Below are positions 31,981 to 41,421 of a stretch of 64,000 nt of DNA, piece after piece. Below the pieces are notes generated by a model. It worked only from the letters and a program-made list of their open reading frames with translations, was not told the origin of the DNA and did no database searches. The stretch is from positions 868,001 through 932,000 of the forward strand of contig NZ_CP107009.1 in NCBI RefSeq assembly GCF_025725665.1, written 5' to 3'. The position numbers and the translations under genes were made by a program. The DNA is from Halomonas sp. LR3S48 (lineage in GTDB: Bacteria; Pseudomonadota; Gammaproteobacteria; Pseudomonadales; Halomonadaceae). How positions within the stretch are numbered: position 1 is the stretch's first letter; each line of letters begins with the position of its first letter.

Positions 31981-32868
31981 TCATGGCCCCCGTTGCCATT
32001 GGCGCGGATTTATCCGGCCCTCATACATTGGCAATTCCAGTATGGGGTCGTTCTCCTGGAACTGGGACCACATACGGTTCACACCCGCGGTGCCGAAAGT
32101 ACGTACTCGCGCCACTTCGTCCAGGTTCAAGACATCGGTGAGGATGCCAGGGGTCGCCCCCGGCATCTGCGCGCGGATATGGCCCTCGGGGTCGACGATC
32201 AGGCTCTGGCCCTCACCGGAGGGCGCGGCCGCGTTGGCGCTGACCATGAAGACTTGATTGAAAATGGCGTTGGCCTGGACAAGTACCTGTTCCTGGGCGC
32301 GGTCGCAGGTGGAAGTGGCGGCCTGGTTGACGATCACGTCGGCCCCCAACCAGGCCAGTTGCCGCACCACTTCGGGAAACCAGATGTCGTAGCAGACCGC
32401 CAGTCCGACCCGGCCCACGCCGGGAACGTCAAACACCTCGAAGCGATTGCCTGGGCGGAAGGGCTCGTAGGGGCGCCAGGGAAAGCACTTGCGATAGGCC
32501 GCTACACGCTCTCCTTGGGGCGAGTACACCGGGGCGGCGTTGTACAGATGGCCGTCCTCGTCCCGTTCGCAGACCGTGCCCGGCAGTAACCAGATGCCGA
32601 GGTCACGGGCGATGCGCGTCAGGTGCCGGTCGCGAGGGCCGTCGATCGGCTCGGCGGCGGCTTCCAGTTGCGCAGTGCGCTGCTCTGGTGTGCCACTGGC
32701 CCCACACAGATGAAACTCCGGATAGATCACCATTCTTGGCTGCTCGAACCCGGCCCCGAAGTCGCTCAGGTAAACCGCCAATTCGGCCTCGAAGTCCCGA
32801 AGCTCGGCATCCGTGCCGGGCTCGCGAGAGGCTTCCTGAACGACCAGGATGGGCAAGTATCTTGGCAT
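31981..32868 (-). CDS. Carbon-nitrogen hydrolase linked to a PuuP-like permease
   Basis: A 295-residue nitrilase-superfamily enzyme. Triad: Glu51 in MVIYPEFHLCG, Lys127 in AAYRKCFPW and Cys159 in GLAVCYDIWFPE. It has the extra insertions of larger amidases rather than the 250-residue core. It follows the permease gene by 11 bases, so the pair is an operon. Uptake plus hydrolysis of an amide or carbamoylated polyamine-like compound is a reasonable inference; the substrate is not fixed by sequence. Confidence 0.88.
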   Translation of the reverse strand: MPRYLPILVVQEASREPGTDAELRDFEAELAVYLSDFGAGFEQPRMVIYPEFHLCGASGTPEQRTAQLEAAAEPIDGPRDRHLTRIARDLGIWLLPGTVCERDEDGHLYNAAPVYSPQGERVAAYRKCFPWRPYEPFRPGNRFEVFDVPGVGRVGLAVCYDIWFPEVVRQLAWLGADVIVNQAATSTCDRAQEQVLVQANAIFNQVFMVSANAAAPSGEGQSLIVDPEGHIRAQMPGATPGILTDVLNLDEVARVRTFGTAGVNRMWSQFQENDPILELPMYEGRINPRQWQRGP

Positions 32869-32879
32869 GAATGTCTCCG

Positions 32880-34256
32880 TTACAGGTTTGCTTCAGCGGG
32901 GGCAGGTGCCGGCTCGGGTTCCGATTCGTCGAAGTCCACTTCCGGCGGTTCGCGATGGAAGAAGCGGGTCAGGTAGATCAACTGCACCAGTCCGAGCGTG
33001 AGCCAGATCGAGCCCAGGATGACCGCGTTGATGTCGAGCTTGCTCATCAGCCAGAGGTTGATAATCGCACCGATCAGCGGCACCACCATGCCCTTGAGAA
33101 CGCCATAGCGGCGCTTGGCGTCGGCATCCTTGCTGACAAGGAAGATGACCGAAAGGTTGACCATGGTGAAAGCGATGAATGCCCCGAAGTTGATGAACGA
33201 GGCGGCGGACAGCACGTCCAGGAACAGGGCGATGATACCGATAGCGCCGGTCAGCACGATGCTGAAGACCGGGGTGCGAAAATGTGGGTGCAGCGCCCCG
33301 AACAGCTTGCGCGGCAGTACCGCATCGCGGCCCATGGCGAACAGCAGTCGTGAGGCACTGGCCTGGGCGGCGATGCCGGAGGTGAACTGCGCCAGTACCA
33401 TGCCGGCCAGAAAGACAGCACCGAAAAGGTCCGCGCCGATCATCCTGGCGATCTCGAAGGCGGCGGAATCGGCATCGATGAAATCGCTGCCCGGATGCGC
33501 CAGTTGGGTGGTGTAGCCCACCAGCACGTAGATGCCGCCGCCAATGAGTGCGGTGAGCATGATTGCCCGGGGGATGTTGTGCCTGGGCTCGATGGTCTCT
33601 TCCGTCAGGGTGGTAACGGCATCGAAGCCGAGGAAGGCGTAGGCTGCCACCGCAGCCCCTGTGGCGATGGTGGTAAAACCGGCATCGTTGCCGATGAACG
33701 GGGCCAGGCTGAACAGGGCATCGCTACCGCCAGTCGCGAACACGTGGCGAATCGACAGCAGCACGAAGAAGCCGATGACCAGGATCTGGAACACCATCAG
33801 CAGCGAGTTCACCTTGGCCGCCAGCTTGATGCCGTAGACGTTGAGCAGAGTGGTGATGCCGATGAAGCCCAGCAAAAAAATCCAGGTCGGCACTTCGGGA
33901 AAGCGCGCGTTCAGATAGGCGGCACCGATCAGCCAGATCACCATGGGCAGGAAGAAATAGTCCAGCAGCACGCTCCAGCCCACCATGAAGCCCACTCGTG
34001 AATCGATGGCCTTGCGTGCGTAGGTATAGGCCGAGCCGGAAACCGGATAGGCTCGCGCCATGATGCCGTAGCTATAGGCCGTGAACAGCATGGCCACGGT
34101 GGTGATGAGGTAGGCCGTGGGCACGGCACCTTCGCTGGCGCTGGCGATTATGCCAAAGGTACCGAGCACGATAAGCGGCGTCATGTACGCCAGGCCGAAG
34201 AGCACGACGGCCTTCAGGGATAAGGTTCTCTCGAGTTTGATATTGTTGTCCGACAT
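32880..34256 (-). CDS. APC family permease, PuuP-like
   Basis: A 458-residue amino acid-polyamine-organocation transporter with 12 helices. It resembles E. coli PuuP (putrescine importer) through much of its length: FGLAYMTPLIVLGTFGI, VSGSAYTYARKAID, VGFMVGWSVLLDYFFLP, FLGFDAVTTLTEET and SRLLFAMGRDAVLP. The last 25 residues are rich in Glu and Pro. Start 34256 has GGAG upstream. It is co-transcribed with the amidohydrolase gene and divergent from a LuxR-type regulator. Putrescine or a related amine is the likely substrate. Confidence 0.88.
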   Translation of the reverse strand: MSDNNIKLERTLSLKAVVLFGLAYMTPLIVLGTFGIIASASEGAVPTAYLITTVAMLFTAYSYGIMARAYPVSGSAYTYARKAIDSRVGFMVGWSVLLDYFFLPMVIWLIGAAYLNARFPEVPTWIFLLGFIGITTLLNVYGIKLAAKVNSLLMVFQILVIGFFVLLSIRHVFATGGSDALFSLAPFIGNDAGFTTIATGAAVAAYAFLGFDAVTTLTEETIEPRHNIPRAIMLTALIGGGIYVLVGYTTQLAHPGSDFIDADSAAFEIARMIGADLFGAVFLAGMVLAQFTSGIAAQASASRLLFAMGRDAVLPRKLFGALHPHFRTPVFSIVLTGAIGIIALFLDVLSAASFINFGAFIAFTMVNLSVIFLVSKDADAKRRYGVLKGMVVPLIGAIINLWLMSKLDINAVILGSIWLTLGLVQLIYLTRFFHREPPEVDFDESEPEPAPAPAEANL

Positions 34257-34479
34257 GATCCGTCTCCAGGGCACGTTGGGCCGCGCCGAGACCTTGCCGG
34301 GCCGGTGCGACGCGATTGTGTGGTGAGGCATGGTCCTCCACGAGCGAGTGGCTTCGCCCCGCAGTTGCCGGTGCCGATTGGGCCCGGCTAGACTGCGCTA
34401 CGTAGTCACTGCCCTGTTACAACGGTATTGGCCGGCTATCGGGAGGTACATAACCCCAGCGTGGTATGGCTTTGCGGGT

Positions 34480-35295
34480 GTGCTATCGGTGAAACACAGT
34501 GAACGTGACGAGCTTCTTGCCAATGCCATCAAGGACTTGGCAACGCCCGAACTGCCCTATCGGTTCTCTGCACTGGCGAGAGGGCTGGCCGCATTCGACA
34601 ACTTGATCATCATTGCCTACCACGGCGAACAGCGCCCGGCGGTGCTCTACCGGGAGTACACCGATCCGGTGGTCTACCTGCCGATGGACAGCCAATACCT
34701 GGGCGGAGCCTATCTGCTCGATCCGTTCTACCGCGAACATCTCAAAGGCAACGTCGTGGGCGTGCGCCGGCTGATGGAAGTGGCGCCGGACCACTTCCGT
34801 CGAACGCATTACTACAACAACTATTACAAGCAGACCACCTTGCTCGATGAGGTGGCGGTTTTTGCCAGCATCAGCGATGCCATTACGCTAACCGCCTGCT
34901 TCGGCAGGGATCGTTCCAGCGGCAAGCCTTTCGGCAAGCGCGAGATCGAGGCCTTGCGGCGGAACGAGATGATCCTCAGCGCCCTGATGGAGACGCATTG
35001 GCGACATTATCGTCCCGAGGGTGATGCCGGAACGACCCCTGCACCTCTGGGAAAGCGCCTGCGCGATGCTCTGGAGCAGGAGCATGGCATCCGGTTGAGC
35101 CCGCGCCAGGCCGAGGTGGCCCTGTTTATCCTGCGAGGCCACTCCTCCTTGTCCATTGGTTTGCACCTGAATGTCAGCGCCCAGACGGTGAAGGTCTTCC
35201 GTCGCCAGCTCTATGCCAAGTGCAATATTTCCTCTCAGGCGGAGCTGTTCGCTTTGCTGATGCCACTGTTTGCGCGGCTGACCGCACATGGCTGA
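34480..35295 (+). CDS. LuxR family transcriptional regulator (non-quorum type)
   Basis: A protein of about 271 residues whose last 65 residues form a LuxR-type helix-turn-helix (LSPRQAEVALFILRGHSS, LHLNVSAQTVKVFRRQLYAK). The N-terminal two thirds is not an autoinducer domain I recognise. The start is uncertain: GTG codons at 34480 and 34489 fit the conserved part, and the frame is open back to an ATG at 34330 without a ribosome site. It is divergent from the PuuP-like operon, which it probably controls. Confidence 0.8.
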   Translation: MLSVKHSERDELLANAIKDLATPELPYRFSALARGLAAFDNLIIIAYHGEQRPAVLYREYTDPVVYLPMDSQYLGGAYLLDPFYREHLKGNVVGVRRLMEVAPDHFRRTHYYNNYYKQTTLLDEVAVFASISDAITLTACFGRDRSSGKPFGKREIEALRRNEMILSALMETHWRHYRPEGDAGTTPAPLGKRLRDALEQEHGIRLSPRQAEVALFILRGHSSLSIGLHLNVSAQTVKVFRRQLYAKCNISSQAELFALLMPLFARLTAHG

Positions 35296-35379
35296 GCCAA
35301 ATACCTGGGCGCCAATCTCGAACGTCTTGCCGCGCTCACCGTCAATCTACCGGCGGACTCTCACATGAAACGAAGTCGT

Positions 35380-35730
35380 TCATTCATGCTGCAGAATATT
35401 GATGAGCTTGCCGAACGGGTCGCGGACATAGAACCGCCTCACGCCCCAAGGCTCGCTGACGGGGCCGTATTCGATGGGTACGCTCGCTTTCTCGAAGCGT
35501 GACAGCGCCGCTTCGATATCGTCGACTTCAATGGAGAGATCCGGCACGGGTGTGCCCGAGCCGCCCTCTGTACCGAAGCTCACCTGAACCATCATCCTTT
35601 CATCCGAGCCGTACGTTCGAAACCAGCCGTGGTCCATGAACAGGTCGAGGCCCAGAATCTCACCATAGAAAGCGGCCGCCTTGTCGAAATCCGACGTCGC
35701 CGTGTTGGACATGATGCGTTTGACCTTCAT
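35380..35730 (-). CDS. VOC family protein (glyoxalase/bleomycin-resistance fold)
   Basis: A 116-residue VOC protein: RIMSNTATSDFDKAAAFYGE at the start, MVQVSFGTEGG in the middle, and VRRFYVRDPFGKLINILQHE at the end, with the expected Glu metal ligand near the C-terminus missing or shifted. The family includes glyoxalase I, dioxygenases and drug-binding proteins. GAGGTG precedes the ATG. It is a stand-alone gene; the 268 bases upstream (35731-35998) contain nothing I recognise. Confidence 0.82.
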   Translation of the reverse strand: MKVKRIMSNTATSDFDKAAAFYGEILGLDLFMDHGWFRTYGSDERMMVQVSFGTEGGSGTPVPDLSIEVDDIEAALSRFEKASVPIEYGPVSEPWGVRRFYVRDPFGKLINILQHE

Positions 35731-35998
35731 GTGTCACCTCGATTCTTGTTGGCATGCTTGAAGCTTGTTTCGCACTAAAGCTAGTGGCCTCGCCTGGGTC
35801 GTGCCACTTGCGTGAGCGCAAGTCGTTGCGTTTTCCCTTGGATATTGCCGACCTGCCATCGCACTGTTTTGCATCCAACGTGACTTCTACTTACTCTTGT
35901 CTTCCGGGGTCGCGGGGAAGGCAGCGAAAGCGCATGGGCGCGAACGAACCACCGCTGGAAGATGGCGGGGTCATGATGTCGTGCGGGGTGGGCAGCTC

Positions 35999-36682
35999 AT
36001 GCATGTTCTGATCATCGAGGACAATCCGGATATCATCGCGAACCTGTACGGATATCTGGAACCGCTCGGCTATATGCTGGACGTGGCGCGCAATGGTGAT
36101 GCGGGTATCTCCTGCGCTACGGAATCCTTTCACGACGCGATCATCCTCGACCTTTCGCTACCGGGCATGGATGGCGTGGAGGTATGCAGGACGCTGCGTC
36201 AGCAGCACCGGCTGGCAACGCCGATACTGATGCTGACGGCACGCGATTCGGTGCACGACAAATTGACCGGCTTCGAGGTGGGTGCCGACGATTACCTGGT
36301 CAAGCCTTATTCCCTTCCCGAACTGGATGCGCGCCTGAAGGCATTGGTTCGCCGAGCGCGTAACGAGCATGTGCAATCGGTCCTGGTCTTCGGCGAACTT
36401 CGGCTCGATCTGGGTACCGGCCATGCCACCCGCGCCGGACAGCCACTCGAGCTGACGCCGACGGGCTACAAGATTCTCACGGCGCTGATGCATGCCGCCC
36501 CGCAGTTGATAACCCGCGAAGCGATCGAGCGCGAGATATGGGGCGACAACCCACCCGATAGCGATGCCTTGCGAACGCATATCCATACGCTGCGTCAGTC
36601 GCTCGACAAGCCTTTTTCCTACCCTATGCTGCTGACCTTGCCAGGCACCGGTTATCGCTTGATGGTGCCCAATGAAGCCTAG
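35999..36682 (+). CDS. OmpR family response regulator
   Basis: A 227-residue regulator. Its receiver domain has the acidic pair in LIIEDNP, phospho-acceptor Asp51 in AIILDLSLPGMDG and Lys in DYLVKPYSLPEL. The C-terminal winged helix (about 130-225) has LTPTGYKILTALM and the typical GTGYRLM end. Start 35999 is chosen because it begins directly at the receiver domain. It overlaps the histidine kinase gene by 11 bases, forming one operon. Confidence 0.92.
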   Translation: MHVLIIEDNPDIIANLYGYLEPLGYMLDVARNGDAGISCATESFHDAIILDLSLPGMDGVEVCRTLRQQHRLATPILMLTARDSVHDKLTGFEVGADDYLVKPYSLPELDARLKALVRRARNEHVQSVLVFGELRLDLGTGHATRAGQPLELTPTGYKILTALMHAAPQLITREAIEREIWGDNPPDSDALRTHIHTLRQSLDKPFSYPMLLTLPGTGYRLMVPNEA

Positions 36683-37931
36683 GCTTTCGCTCAAGAAGCG
36701 CATCGCGCTCACCTACGTTCTGCTTACCGTCGCGGTGGCCGGCGCCTTTAGCGCGGTGACCTACATTGCCGTAACGGTTATCGAGGAACAGGTAATCGAC
36801 GCACGACTCGCCAAGATGGCGGACAGATTGATCGCTCTCCATCACTTGGGGGCTGTGCCGAATGCGCCACCCGACGTGCGCTTACTGGTCGATAACGGCA
36901 TTCCAGCCGAGTTGCGGCAATTACCCGCCGGCGACCACGAGTTGATGCTCGGCGGCCGACAGGTGCATGTCCTGTTACGTGACCAAGGCGATAGTCGTTA
37001 TGCCGTGGTGCAGGAAATGGGTGAAATCGAGCATACGGAGCTGGTCATCCTCCTCGCGCTGGCAGTCGGCTTCGTCGTCAGTGTTCTGCTCGCCGCCGTG
37101 CTCGGCGTGCTGAGTGCCCGGCGCGTGATTGCACCGGTCGCAGCGCTTGCCGAGGCGGTCGGCCGCAATGCTGGCCCGACTGAGCTGCCTTCGCTCTCGG
37201 CGCAGGATGAAATCGGCTCCCTGGCGCGTGCCTTTGCCAAGCGCACCGACAAATTGCAGCAGTTCCTGCAGCGCGAGCGATTGTTCACCGGCGACGTCAG
37301 CCACGAGCTGCGCACACCGCTGACCATCGTGCTCGGCGCGGCGGAAGTGCTGGCCACGCAGGTGGCGCAAGATTCCAAGGAATATGCCGCGGCGGAGCGC
37401 ATCCGGCGCGTGGCTGCCGAAGCCTCGCAGCGGGTCAGTGCGCTGCTCCTGCTCTCGCGAGCTCCCGATTCGCTGGATTCGCCGCGCATCGTCCTCAACG
37501 CCATCATCGAGTCGGAGATGGAGCGCTGCCGGCCCCTGTTGAATGGAAAGCCGGTCGAATGCAGGCTGGAGTGGACGGAACGGGTATGGGCCGACGTACG
37601 CCCCGAACTGGCCGGGATCATGATCGGCAATTTGCTGCGTAATGCCTGCCAGCATACCGACCAGGGATTGATCCTCGTGCAGCTTACCGCAGGCCAAGTG
37701 GTGATCGAAGACACCGGCACGGGGATTCCCCGAGAGGTTCGCGAGCGGCTGTTCGAACGATTCGTTCATGGTGGTGAAGGGGCGGGGGACGAAGGGACGG
37801 GGCTGGGCCTGTCGATCGTCAAGCGCGTGGTCGAGCATATCGGCTGGGAGGTGCGCCTGGAGATTCCTCAAGCCGGGGGAACCCGCTTCGTCCTGACGTT
37901 TCCTCCTGTCGTGGCCACCTTGCCCTCTTAA
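36672..37931 (+). CDS. Sensor histidine kinase
   Basis: A 419-residue membrane kinase. There are two transmembrane helices (about 10-35 and 118-145) around a short periplasmic domain of about 80 residues, then a HAMP-like linker. The dimerisation helix carries phospho-acceptor His211 in GDVSHELRTPLTIV. The ATPase domain shows N box NLLRNACQHT, G1 IEDTGTGIP and G2 GTGLGLSIVKR. It pairs with the overlapping OmpR-type regulator. The signal is unknown; a secreted carbonic anhydrase gene follows 65 bases downstream in the same direction. Confidence 0.92.
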   Translation: MKPRLSLKKRIALTYVLLTVAVAGAFSAVTYIAVTVIEEQVIDARLAKMADRLIALHHLGAVPNAPPDVRLLVDNGIPAELRQLPAGDHELMLGGRQVHVLLRDQGDSRYAVVQEMGEIEHTELVILLALAVGFVVSVLLAAVLGVLSARRVIAPVAALAEAVGRNAGPTELPSLSAQDEIGSLARAFAKRTDKLQQFLQRERLFTGDVSHELRTPLTIVLGAAEVLATQVAQDSKEYAAAERIRRVAAEASQRVSALLLLSRAPDSLDSPRIVLNAIIESEMERCRPLLNGKPVECRLEWTERVWADVRPELAGIMIGNLLRNACQHTDQGLILVQLTAGQVVIEDTGTGIPREVRERLFERFVHGGEGAGDEGTGLGLSIVKRVVEHIGWEVRLEIPQAGGTRFVLTFPPVVATLPS

Positions 37932-37996
37932 CGCGTTCTTGACGTCCGCCGGGTTACCTTGTCGACTCTCCCTGACAAGACCCCATAGAGGACACC

Positions 37997-38728
37997 ATGA
38001 AGAGAACTGCAATTGTCGTCGCCATGTCATTGCTTTCAGGATTTGCTTATGCCGGCGATGGCCACTCCTGGAGCTATTCCGGCGACACCGGCCCTGAGAA
38101 TTGGGCACAGCTGACCCCGGAGTATGGCGCCTGTGCGGGAAGTAACCAGTCACCCATCGACCTGACAGGGTTCATTGATGCCGAACTCGAGCCAATCGAC
38201 TTTCATTACGAAAATGGTGGTGCGGAAATCCTCAACAACGGCCATACCGTCCAGATTAATGTGCATCCGGGCGACACCATTACCGTTGACGGTATCGAGT
38301 TCGAGCTGAAGCAGTTCCACTTTCATGTGCCGAGCGAGAACCTCATCCATGGCGAGTCGTTTCCCATGGAAGGGCACCTCGTACATGCCGACGAGGAGGG
38401 CAACCTGGCCGTGGTGGCAGTGATGGTGACGGAGGGAGAAGCCAACGATGCTCTGGCAACAGCGTGGGCACAAATGCCGCAAGAGGGCGAAACGCTGGCG
38501 CTGACGTCAGCCATCTCACCGCTGGGCATTCTGCCTGCCGACCACGATTACTATCGCTTCAATGGTTCGCTGACGACGCCCCCCTGCACCGAGGGCGTGC
38601 GCTGGTTGGTGCTGAAGCAGCCGATTACCGCGTCCAAGGAGCAGATCGAGCAGTTCCTGGCGGCCATCGACCACCATCACAACAACCGCCCGGTGCAAGA
38701 GGTCAACGCGCGTCCTGTATTGCAATGA
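37997..38728 (+). CDS. Periplasmic alpha-type carbonic anhydrase
   Basis: A 243-residue enzyme that interconverts CO2 and bicarbonate. It has a signal peptide (cut probably after GFAYA, residue 19), then the alpha-class signatures NQSPIDL, ELKQFHFHVPSEN with two zinc histidines, MEGHLVHAD with the third, and FNGSLTTPPCTEGVRW. Length and motifs are complete. It may be part of the two-component operon or its target. A strong bidirectional terminator follows. Confidence 0.95.
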   Translation: MKRTAIVVAMSLLSGFAYAGDGHSWSYSGDTGPENWAQLTPEYGACAGSNQSPIDLTGFIDAELEPIDFHYENGGAEILNNGHTVQINVHPGDTITVDGIEFELKQFHFHVPSENLIHGESFPMEGHLVHADEEGNLAVVAVMVTEGEANDALATAWAQMPQEGETLALTSAISPLGILPADHDYYRFNGSLTTPPCTEGVRWLVLKQPITASKEQIEQFLAAIDHHHNNRPVQEVNARPVLQ

Positions 38729-38743
38729 TCGGCGTATGCCAGT

Positions 38744-38769
38744 CGGAGCCCTGTCACCACAGGGCTCCG
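38744..38769. terminator. Bidirectional terminator hairpin
   Basis: CGGAGCCCTGT and ACAGGGCTCCG form a perfect 11-bp stem with a CACC loop between the convergent carbonic anhydrase and DASS transporter genes. The T-run is weak. Confidence 0.7.
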
Positions 38770-38814
38770 GCCGTTCAGCTTCCTCTTATCGCGCTGAGTT
38801 CGCGTGCCACACGA

Positions 38815-40416
38815 TCAGAACTGCAGCCCCAGCGCGAAGCCGCCGAGCATATAGCAGAAGGCGGTGATCAGCACGATCCCGATGATGTTGAGAACGACCC
38901 CGCCACGCGCCATCTGGGCGATGGTGACCGCGCCGGTGCCGAAGACGATGGCGTTGGGTGGCGTGCCGACAGGTAGCATGAAGGCACAGGTGGCGGCGAA
39001 GGCAGCCGGAATGAGTAGCGTCATCGCGTCGGCGCCTATACCGACCGCCACGCCCCCGAGCACGGGAATAAAGGTCGCGGCCGTTGCCGTGTTGCTGGTC
39101 ACTTCGGTCAGGAAGAGTACGATCGTGGCGATGGCGGCAACCAACAGTAGGATCGGGAGCACTTCCAGCCCGGTGATCTGCTCGCCGAACCAGCTATCCA
39201 GTCCGGTTCCTGCGACCGCGCCGGCGAGGCTCAGGCCGCCGCCGAACAGCAACAGCACGCCCCAGGGAAGCCCGTCCTCGGCATCATGCCAATTCAGCAC
39301 CATCTCGCTGCGGCCTCTCGCGGGCAGGATGAACAACGCGATGCCGGCAGCGATAGCGATGGCGGTATCATCGAGCGCACCGAGCGGCCCCAGCCATTCG
39401 CCTACTCTCGGGATGTTGCCGAGAACACCGGGTACGACCCACAGGAACGCTGCCGAGCCGAAGACAGCCATCACCATTTTCTCGCCCTGGCTGAGCGGGC
39501 CGAGCTTACGAATCTCCCCTTCGATCATTTCCTTGCCACCGGGAATCTCGGCGACGTCGAAGCGGTAGAGCACCCGGGTCATCAGTACCCAGCCCACCAG
39601 GATAAAGGTGAAGGCCAGCGGCACGCCGAGCATCATCCATTCGAGAAAGCCGATGTTACGGCCCAGTTCGTCGGCGGCATAGCCGGCAACGATGGCGTTC
39701 GGCGGGCTGCCGAGCAGGGTGCCGAGGCCGCCCATGCTCGCCGACCATGCGATCGCGAGGAGCAGGCAGACGCCAAAGCGCTTGATGTTGTCGTCATGGA
39801 TGAAGTCGACGTGGCCGGCCCGGTGGTGGTCGTGGCCGGAGGTGGTTGTTTCCATGGACTCGCCGCTGCGGTCTGCTACCAGGCGAAGCACGGAGAGCCC
39901 TATCGGCAGCATCATCAGTGTCGTCGCGGTGTTGGAGACCCACATCGACAGAAACCCGGTCGCGAGCATCATGCCGAGCACGATCCGCTTCGGCTCGACC
40001 CCAACCCGGATCAGAGTCAAAAGGGCGATGCGGCGATGGAGGTTCCACTTCTCCATTGCGATGGCGATCAAGAAGCCGCCAAGAAAAAGAAAGACGATGG
40101 GGCTGGCGTAGGGCGCCGTGGCCTGGTTGACGGTCCGCTCCGTCAGCATCGGAATCAGTACGATCGGCAGCAGGGCGGTAGCCGAGAGGGGAATCGCCTC
40201 CGTCATCCACCACACCGCCATCAGGGTGCCTATCGTCGCGACCCAGCGTGCATCCGATGACAGGCCCTCGGCATAGCCCATGGCGGTCCAGACCAGCAGT
40301 GCCAAGAGCAACCCGAAGGCGCGTAATCCCCATATCAGCCTGGCCGATCGTCCTCCAGCTCCTTGTCCCCCGGGTGTGCCCTCATTCTCAGCGTGCGGTC
40401 GATGCTGCTCGGTCAT
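38815..40416 (-). CDS. DASS/SLC13 family sodium:dicarboxylate-type symporter
   Basis: A 533-residue inner-membrane transporter. The two Ser-Asn-Thr motifs of the family are present: WVSNTATTLMMLP in the first half and EVTSNTATAATFIP in the second. These form the carboxylate and Na+ sites of VcINDY-type carriers. The loop after the first repeat is His-rich (SGHDHHRAGHVDF), which is unusual. GGGAG precedes the ATG at 40416. The likely substrates are C4-dicarboxylates or citrate; the precise one is unknown. Confidence 0.9.
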   Translation of the reverse strand: MTEQHRPHAENEGTPGGQGAGGRSARLIWGLRAFGLLLALLVWTAMGYAEGLSSDARWVATIGTLMAVWWMTEAIPLSATALLPIVLIPMLTERTVNQATAPYASPIVFLFLGGFLIAIAMEKWNLHRRIALLTLIRVGVEPKRIVLGMMLATGFLSMWVSNTATTLMMLPIGLSVLRLVADRSGESMETTTSGHDHHRAGHVDFIHDDNIKRFGVCLLLAIAWSASMGGLGTLLGSPPNAIVAGYAADELGRNIGFLEWMMLGVPLAFTFILVGWVLMTRVLYRFDVAEIPGGKEMIEGEIRKLGPLSQGEKMVMAVFGSAAFLWVVPGVLGNIPRVGEWLGPLGALDDTAIAIAAGIALFILPARGRSEMVLNWHDAEDGLPWGVLLLFGGGLSLAGAVAGTGLDSWFGEQITGLEVLPILLLVAAIATIVLFLTEVTSNTATAATFIPVLGGVAVGIGADAMTLLIPAAFAATCAFMLPVGTPPNAIVFGTGAVTIAQMARGGVVLNIIGIVLITAFCYMLGGFALGLQF

Positions 40417-40574
40417 ATCCGGTCTCCCTTCTTCACTAATACTGATTCCCTTTGTGGAGCGTAGCTCAAAGACTATGCCGAAACCGGCATGAGCAAAACC
40501 CAGGATCCACCATTGCGTTCCCCACGGCTCGCCCCAAGATGGGGAAGAACGTATCGCACCCAAGGAGACTCCCC

Positions 40575-41414
40575 ATGAGCGGTTCCCTGTATCGCCTTGC
40601 TGCCTTTACCGACGACCCCCACGGCGGCAACCCCGCCGGGGTGTGGCTGGGCGAGGCGTTGCCAGAGCCGGCCGAGATGCAGCGCATCGCTGCCGAAGTT
40701 GGCTACTCCGAAACCGCCTTCATTGCACCGGCCACGGGTGAGCGGCGCACGGTGCGCTACTACAGCCCTGAGGCGGAGGTGAGCTTCTGCGGCCATGCCA
40801 CGGTGGCCAGCGGCGTGCTGATGGGGCAACTGAGCGGGGCGGGCAGTTACATGCTCGATACGGCGGTGGGCGAGGTGATGGTCACGGTCAACCAGGTGGA
40901 AGGGGAGTGGCAGGCATCGCTGGTATCGGTTACGCCGGAGTTTCGCCCTGCCGCACCAGAGCTGGTCGAGGAGGTGCGTGAGCTGCTCGGCTGGCAGGCA
41001 AGGGAACTCGATCTCGAGATTGCGCCCGCACTGGCCTATGCCGGGGCCTGGCATTTGGTACTGGCATGCCAGGAGAAGGCGCGCCTTGATCGGCTCGAAT
41101 ACGACTTCGAACGACTCAAGGCGCTGATGCTGCGTGAGAACCTGACCACGCTGCAACTGGTGTGGCGTGAGAGCGAAAAGTGCTTTCACGCCCGCGACCC
41201 GTTCCCGGTGGGTGGCGTGGTGGAAGACCCCGCCACCGGCGCGGCCGCCGCGGCGCTGGGGGGCTATCTACGCGATGCCGGCCTGCTCCAGGCGCCAGCC
41301 AAATTGACCATCCGGCAGGGCGAGGCGATGGGCCGGCCTAGCCGCCTGCAGGTAGACATTCCGCTATCAGGCGGCATCGTCGTCACCGGGCAGGCTGTGT
41401 CGCTGGACGCCTGA
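40575..41414 (+). CDS. PhzF family isomerase
   Basis: A 279-residue protein of the PhzF/diaminopimelate epimerase-like fold: YRLAAFTDDPHGGNPAGVWL at the start, the catalytic Glu in GYSETAFI, the SFCGHATVASG motif and DPATGAAAAALGGYL. PhzF of phenazine synthesis isomerises dihydro-hydroxyanthranilate, but most family members have unknown substrates. No phenazine genes are nearby. AAGGAG precedes the ATG at 40575. It is convergent with the AhpD-like gene (7 bases). Confidence 0.9.
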   Translation: MSGSLYRLAAFTDDPHGGNPAGVWLGEALPEPAEMQRIAAEVGYSETAFIAPATGERRTVRYYSPEAEVSFCGHATVASGVLMGQLSGAGSYMLDTAVGEVMVTVNQVEGEWQASLVSVTPEFRPAAPELVEEVRELLGWQARELDLEIAPALAYAGAWHLVLACQEKARLDRLEYDFERLKALMLRENLTTLQLVWRESEKCFHARDPFPVGGVVEDPATGAAAAALGGYLRDAGLLQAPAKLTIRQGEAMGRPSRLQVDIPLSGGIVVTGQAVSLDA

Positions 41415-41421
41415 GCTGCGC

